64,000 nt of DNA, taken from Mansonella perstans. Taxonomy: Eukaryota; Nematoda; Chromadorea; Rhabditida; Onchocercidae. The notes under the pieces were generated by a model that saw nothing but the letters and a program-made list of their open reading frames with translations, did not search any database and had not been told where the DNA came from. This document shows, one piece after another, positions 59,166 through 64,000 of the stretch. Both the position numbers and the translations under genes were made by a program. Each line of letters begins with the position of its first letter. Positions within the stretch are counted from its first letter, which is position 1. The stretch is from positions 248,001 to 312,000 of the forward strand of contig JBAMDO010000031.1 of assembly GCA_037074765.1 (NCBI GenBank). Reading direction: 5' to 3'.

Positions 59166-62100
59166 AGTTAATGGTGCCAGAAGAAATTAGTACCGATACA
59201 ACAATATCTGTCATGCACAAGTGATGATATTAGTAGCAAAAAACTTTTTAAAGTGTAAAAAATAGATTTCAAACTATAATTTGATTGTAAGCCTTATCAA
59301 TTCTATACTTTTTCATGAGGCTCTTTTTTTACTCATACTCTTTTTTTTTCTTATTAAAATTATGATTAAACTTAATCTTATACTTAAGATAGAAAGTAAA
59401 AAAACGGATGAAAAGGAAAATATTCATTTGTGGTCAGTTTAATCAGTTTAATTCAATAAACAATCTTATCGTTTCAACATTGTCTATTAATATAATTGCA
59501 ATAAAACATATCCGTATTGTATTTTATAATATTATTTATATGCGAGTGCAAGTAATTAAATTACTTTGCTAAACTTACATTTTTTGCCTGCATCATTATC
59601 ATATACATCGTCAAATTTACATCTGTCAACTATATTTCAGATATTAGACTGCAAATTTTTCACTGCTCCAACAATTATCCAGAAATTTTAACAATGATTA
59701 ATTATTCTGGGATACATCAAGTCTTAAGATTGATTTAAATATGGAAGGAATTTTCATGCAAATCAAGCAGAGCAACTGAATGGATAAACAAATGAATTAA
59801 TGGACCACAAATTTTTATACTTGGAAGCAAAAAAAAAAATCTCTCCTAGTTCAGTTTAAAATCTCAAAATTCCTCAATTCCAAAAATTCAATATTAACGA
59901 ACAAAAGTGAGGATGGAGAATGATTTCTAATCCGTTCGCTTTTCTTTTCCTGATGTGAAATATTAGCGTGATTTTTAACCATAACTGGCTTGGAACTTTT
60001 TATTTATCCGATGAATACGTTGTAAAATTTCCCTATATCTGGTCAAGAGTTTTTCAAAAAAAAAACTAAAAGTATCGCAATGATTCAACAATTACATTAT
60101 TTCAAGAGAAATCTCTAATTTTAACATGGAGTATTAATTAACTAATTAATTCATTGCATAGATATAACTTAGGGCTAAATCATATACTGCAATCAGTAAT
60201 TATTATCCTATAATGTAATATTTTTTATGAAGTTAGCCATAACATTTTTAAAAATTCAGGAATGACAGTAATGAAAGCAACAGAGATACTCATTTTTTTT
60301 TCCAACAATTCTATCCATGAATAATGGAAAATATCGAATTTTATGAATACGCATCGGAAATCCAACATTGCACCAATCGAATGGTTTTCATCGATGAGCC
60401 TATTAAGCATAGTATCATTGGTAATCATTTTATGTCGCTTTTATCATCACAAAACACAGCACTAAATTCTTTTCAATTTTATGATTCATATTAGAAAATG
60501 AAATAAGCATTAAAAAAGCATGATGTATCCAAGCATTTAATTTCATCACTATAAATTATTCAACTAAACATAGCGAAATACGAGCTACAAGCTAACATTT
60601 TAAAATTACTGACAGAAAATAAATATTCATTCATATAGTACAACATATAAGCCTTTTTTTTTTTAAAACCTGTGTAAGCCTAAAAAAATCATTTCACAAG
60701 TCTCTTCCTATCTTCATGCTTCCCATTTTGGAATAAGCTGCTGTTGTATCTGTATTTGCATCATTATTTATTTATTTAATTTTAAATAAAACAAATATAT
60801 ACTTTCAGTACAGTCTTAGAGATACTTTCCTGTGAAGCATTACTATCTCAGAGTAAATTAACTAAATTTTAAAATGAAAAAGATTTACTTCTACAGCTAA
60901 CTCCAATGTATTTCAAAAAAAAAAAAAAATTATACTTTTTCAAATGCCGTAAAGAACAAATATTGAAAGTAAACAAATATTTAAGTAAGAAAAGGGATTA
61001 ATACAAAAGATCAGAGAGCTACTTTTTTATTTTGTAACTACAATTTAAAAAATTGACGAGAAATCTGAAAAGACAGGACAAAATACAATAATACAAAAAG
61101 TGAATATATTAGCATGAAGTGAAGACTCTTAAGAATGTTTTCCTGAATTTCCGAGTACTTCAGTTCAAGATTACTAGAAGTAAAAGCATAAAGTATTAAA
61201 AGTACAACATTTTTTCAAATCATTCAAAGTCGAAATCACAAATTAAAAAATATAATAAGCAAATCTTAAGTTTGAATTGCCAATCTTCTCAAAACACATT
61301 CACTAACTGTTTTGCACTGTCAATTCCTCATTAAACACCCATCAAAAAATCTCCTTGTCAATATCAAAAAAATCATTGAAAGTTTTCAGCGCAGCATTCA
61401 AACCATCTGACGTCAAAAATGAAAGTACGAAGACTAAAATGAAAGAAAGTTATCATTAAAAAAGAATTGGGGGAAAATCAAAGATAGAAGGAAAATCAGG
61501 AAATAACGTCCATCGAACATCCTTGAAGAAAATATGCAATTTGTTTATCGGATCAAAAATAGCAACTTTAAACACTCGAAAGTTAACATAAGCTCCACAT
61601 AATGCCATTTATTCGACTTTCAATTACTGAAATATTGAATTATAATAATCTCAAAAAAAAAAAGTTTTCACAAAAGAAACAATTAAAAATACGAAGTATT
61701 ACTGAAAATTGTATTTAAATACGATTTTAACACAATATTATCGATACTGGAATTAAGATATTATAATATGACAAGAGTACTTTCAGATACCCATGGCAAA
61801 TTACTGCCAGGGCCAATTTAAACCTCTTAGCACATATCTTAACATCTTTCCAAAGATATGATATGAGCTTCCTTTAAATTCATGATATCACTAATTTAAA
61901 AACTTTCATATGTCATATGTGAACATTTATCAGACTAAACAAATCCGGTATTTGCTTAAAATTTAAAATATTAGCTATACAGATAACCAAATTCAGAAAC
62001 GGTTTTGAAAAAAGATAATTTGCACAAAAAAATGATCGATTCGAATGATCGATATCTGTATAATCCTTATAATAGCTTACTTTGTTCATTTTCATTCCCT

Positions 62101-62979
62101 GAAATAACATTCCAAGTTGAATTTTAATGTGAAAAGTTAGAAATTTTGTAAACTTCAAGGAAAATTGTGGTAAAAAATTTGAACTGAGCGTAAGCAATAT
62201 AAGAAGCACACTGTCGCACAGAATACAATTACATGTAACATTGATTTTATGTAAAACGAAACGATGGCTAGTCGACGATACGTGCAACCTACTCAAACTA
62301 TTTTTTCGAATCTTTAATGAACAAAATTCAAAACGTTTTCCAAATCTCAGGTAATCACATCTTTCCATATAGTTCTTAACATTCTTAATGCAACCATCTT
62401 ATCACATGTAAATGTACATTGATCATGAAATTACTAATGTGTCATTACAACGTGAACCATTATTTAGGTTTATATGTCTGAACATCTACCGCTCATCTTA
62501 AAGTCAAACTGAAAAAGTAAAAGCTTGAATCGAAACTTTAATGACATCAACAGCCTCGATATATGAAAGAATACTACAATTTTTCTAGACCATATTTTCA
62601 TGAATAAACTATTTAAAGTTAATATATCTCTCTTTTTCATTATTACCAACATTTCTCGAAAAGAAACTTGAAAGGATCGGTCCATACGTTCTGCAAGCTT
62701 TTGCAAAAAAAGAAATAATGAAAGATTAATTCTCAAGCATTAGAATGACAAAGATGTATTTAGGATGACAGAGAGAGAAAGGGTGAGGGAGAATTCTCTC
62801 ATCCTGCATTGACCAACAAATCTTCTACATATAAAGAACACTTTCCAATTCATTATCAAAATTTCAACATTCGAATGACTTATCCAACTTACCATTATGC
62901 TACAGGTGAGTCATAAAAAATAAGAAATTCAAATCACACAATAATGAATCATGCATGTGGATGTATAATCCGCAAAAAT
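59166..62979. other. Large intergenic region, 3.8 kb
   Basis: AT-rich between convergent genes (TTC8 plus, Lifeguard minus). Poly(A)/(T) runs occur at 59010-59033 (just inside the last TTC8 intron), 59828-59840 and 60918-60930. The longest minus-strand open frame of the window (61913-62368, 151 codons) lies here, but it shows no family features, is followed by no good splice context, and may belong to a long 3' UTR of the Lifeguard gene. Confidence 0.5.
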
Positions 62980-64000
62980 TCACCTATTTGAATCGAATAG
63001 AGTAAGTAACATCCAAAAGATGTAGACAATATCTAGGAAAACTTGAATTGCTGCTAACACATAATCCTCAGGAGAAATTTCGTGCCTTCGTCCTCCCATT
63101 ATTGTCTGCAATATTTATACGTCCAAAGTGCATGAAAAACTATACAGCTGTTTTAAAAAATTAAAAAAAAAATGGATCCAACTTCCATGATTTACGTGCT
63201 CTAAACTAACTCGTAAGTCTACACATTATTTCTGATCCCATTCCATTAGAGAAACAGTACCGCTAAAAATGGTGCAAACGAATTTCGAAAAAAAACTTTG
63301 TCAGTATCCTTAAAATTCTTTCAGAGAATTTTTGCTTTCATCAAGTTTTCCAAAAGTCACCTGTACGTCAATAGCCAAGTAAACCATGAAAAGCAGTGCA
63401 GCGAGGCCGGCATAAATAGTGTACAACCATGTAACATGAAATGCGATAGCGGCAATGACTGCGACCAAACCGAAAACCATAATGACCATTGAAACGATGA
63501 AAATCATGCCATACATGCTGAAAAAATATTTTATTTCCAGAATATTATTTTTACCGAAATCATAACCAATCATATCATACAATCCATCATGTACAAATAA
63601 AAATCCACCTGAGGTTAACAACGAGAAACCATCATCAGATTAGATTCTCGTCGTACACTTTGCATAAATATATAGGATAAATAACATAAATCTAAATCTA
63701 CTCGGCACTATCCTCAATATATTTACTTTTGATAAGCCAAACTCTACCAGAACAGGCACTGATCAACTATCACACCTGATATATAAAGACTGCGAACATA
63801 ATAAAATGACTATTTTTTTGTCATCAAAGCTCCTCAAATAAAATTCTTACTGATGATTAACCAGTCTAAATATTTTCAACATTAGGCATATTACTTGAGT
63901 ATCTCGCAATAAGCACCTTTGAACTTAAAATTTTAATCTAAATTTCAAAAAGTTTGTTACGAACCTTGTGAGGTCGTACTTTGTTTGTGACGAAAAAATA
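62980..64000 (-). CDS. Lifeguard-type TMBIM protein (Bax-inhibitor superfamily), 5' part beyond the window
   Basis: TMBIM/LFG proteins are seven-helix membrane proteins of Golgi, ER or plasma membrane, linked to calcium leak and cell-death control. Three exons are visible: 64000-63965 (running off the edge), 63517-63361 and 63105-62980. The first encodes IFSSQTKYDLT, the conserved QTKYDFT motif of LFG proteins, and ends at a GTTCGT donor with two leftover bases that join in phase to SMYGMIFIVSMVIMVFGLVA in the next exon. Next are HVTWLYTIYAGLAALLFMVY with LAIDVQ (family AYDTQ) and TIMGGRRHEISPEDYVLAAI followed by QVFLDIVYIFWMLLTLFDSN. The SPEDYV...FLDI...IF end is diagnostic. Only the last 100 or so residues are in the window. 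The 435-bp intron is longer than most here and contains an open stretch that I do not call coding. Confidence 0.88.

Noticed and set aside
61913..62368. 151-codon minus-strand open frame, longest in the window
   Set aside because: Amino-acid make-up and lack of any motif, splice context or acceptor before the ATG fit chance in AT-rich DNA or a long 3' UTR.
62470..62736. 88-codon minus-strand open frame (MRINLSLFLFLQKL...)
   Set aside because: Phe/Leu/Lys-rich with no family features; just 3' of the Lifeguard stop.
63532..63621. Open frame running into the Lifeguard exon (GGFLFVHDGLYDMIGYDF...)
   Set aside because: The QTKYDLT exon at 63965-64000 joins in phase to the exon at 63517 and restores the family motif, so this stretch is intron.

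Overview
The window looks like nuclear DNA of a nematode, most likely a filarial (onchocercid) worm. It is very AT-rich. The genes are cut into small exons with GT...(T)TTCAG introns, and many start codons lie a few bases after a TTTCAG-type acceptor, as expected for spliced-leader trans-splicing. The gene set includes UNC-87, a nematode calponin-like muscle protein. A perfect copy of the nematode SL1 leader, as I recall that sequence, lies inside one intron. Gene models were joined by hand from exon translations and splice sites, so outer coordinates are firmer than some inner exon edges.

Layout: 1-638, a small GC-rich patch and a 29/30-bp tandem repeat. 639-2625 (-), ESCRT-I subunit VPS37. 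3480-13622 (+), Elongator subunit ELP1, with a candidate LTR-like insertion carrying the SL1 copy in one intron. 13948-17295 (-), WDR74, and 17709-19006 (-), ribosomal protein eL20 just upstream on the same strand, possibly an operon for ribosome production. 19967-22098 (+), CCDC97-like. 22591-24652 (-), a divergent Bax-inhibitor-1 (TMBIM6) relative. 24.7-26.8 kb, AT-rich repeats. 26858-30461 (+), bifunctional UMP synthase. 32396-34920 (+), ABHD17-like serine hydrolase. 36006-37407 (+), a secreted cysteine-containing protein. 38614-38853 (-), LC8-type dynein light chain. 40024-41489 (-), secreted two-domain Kunitz protein. 43969-45911 (-), autophagy protein ATG5. 50006-53616 (+), UNC-87. 55835-59165 (+), TTC8/BBS8 of the BBSome. 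62980-64000 (-, running off the right end), a Lifeguard-type TMBIM protein.

The genes are mostly conserved housekeeping functions: tRNA modification, ribosome assembly, pyrimidine synthesis, autophagy, ESCRT sorting, cilia and muscle. Two or three secreted or lineage-variable genes sit in the 36-41.5 kb stretch. About 40% of the window is intergenic, with microsatellites and short tandem repeats. I saw no rRNA, tRNA, CRISPR or bacterial-type operon. The least explained signals are the SL1 copy inside an LTR-like block at 11143-11546 and the array of eight 19-bp units, each ending in AG-G, just before the TTC8 start codon.
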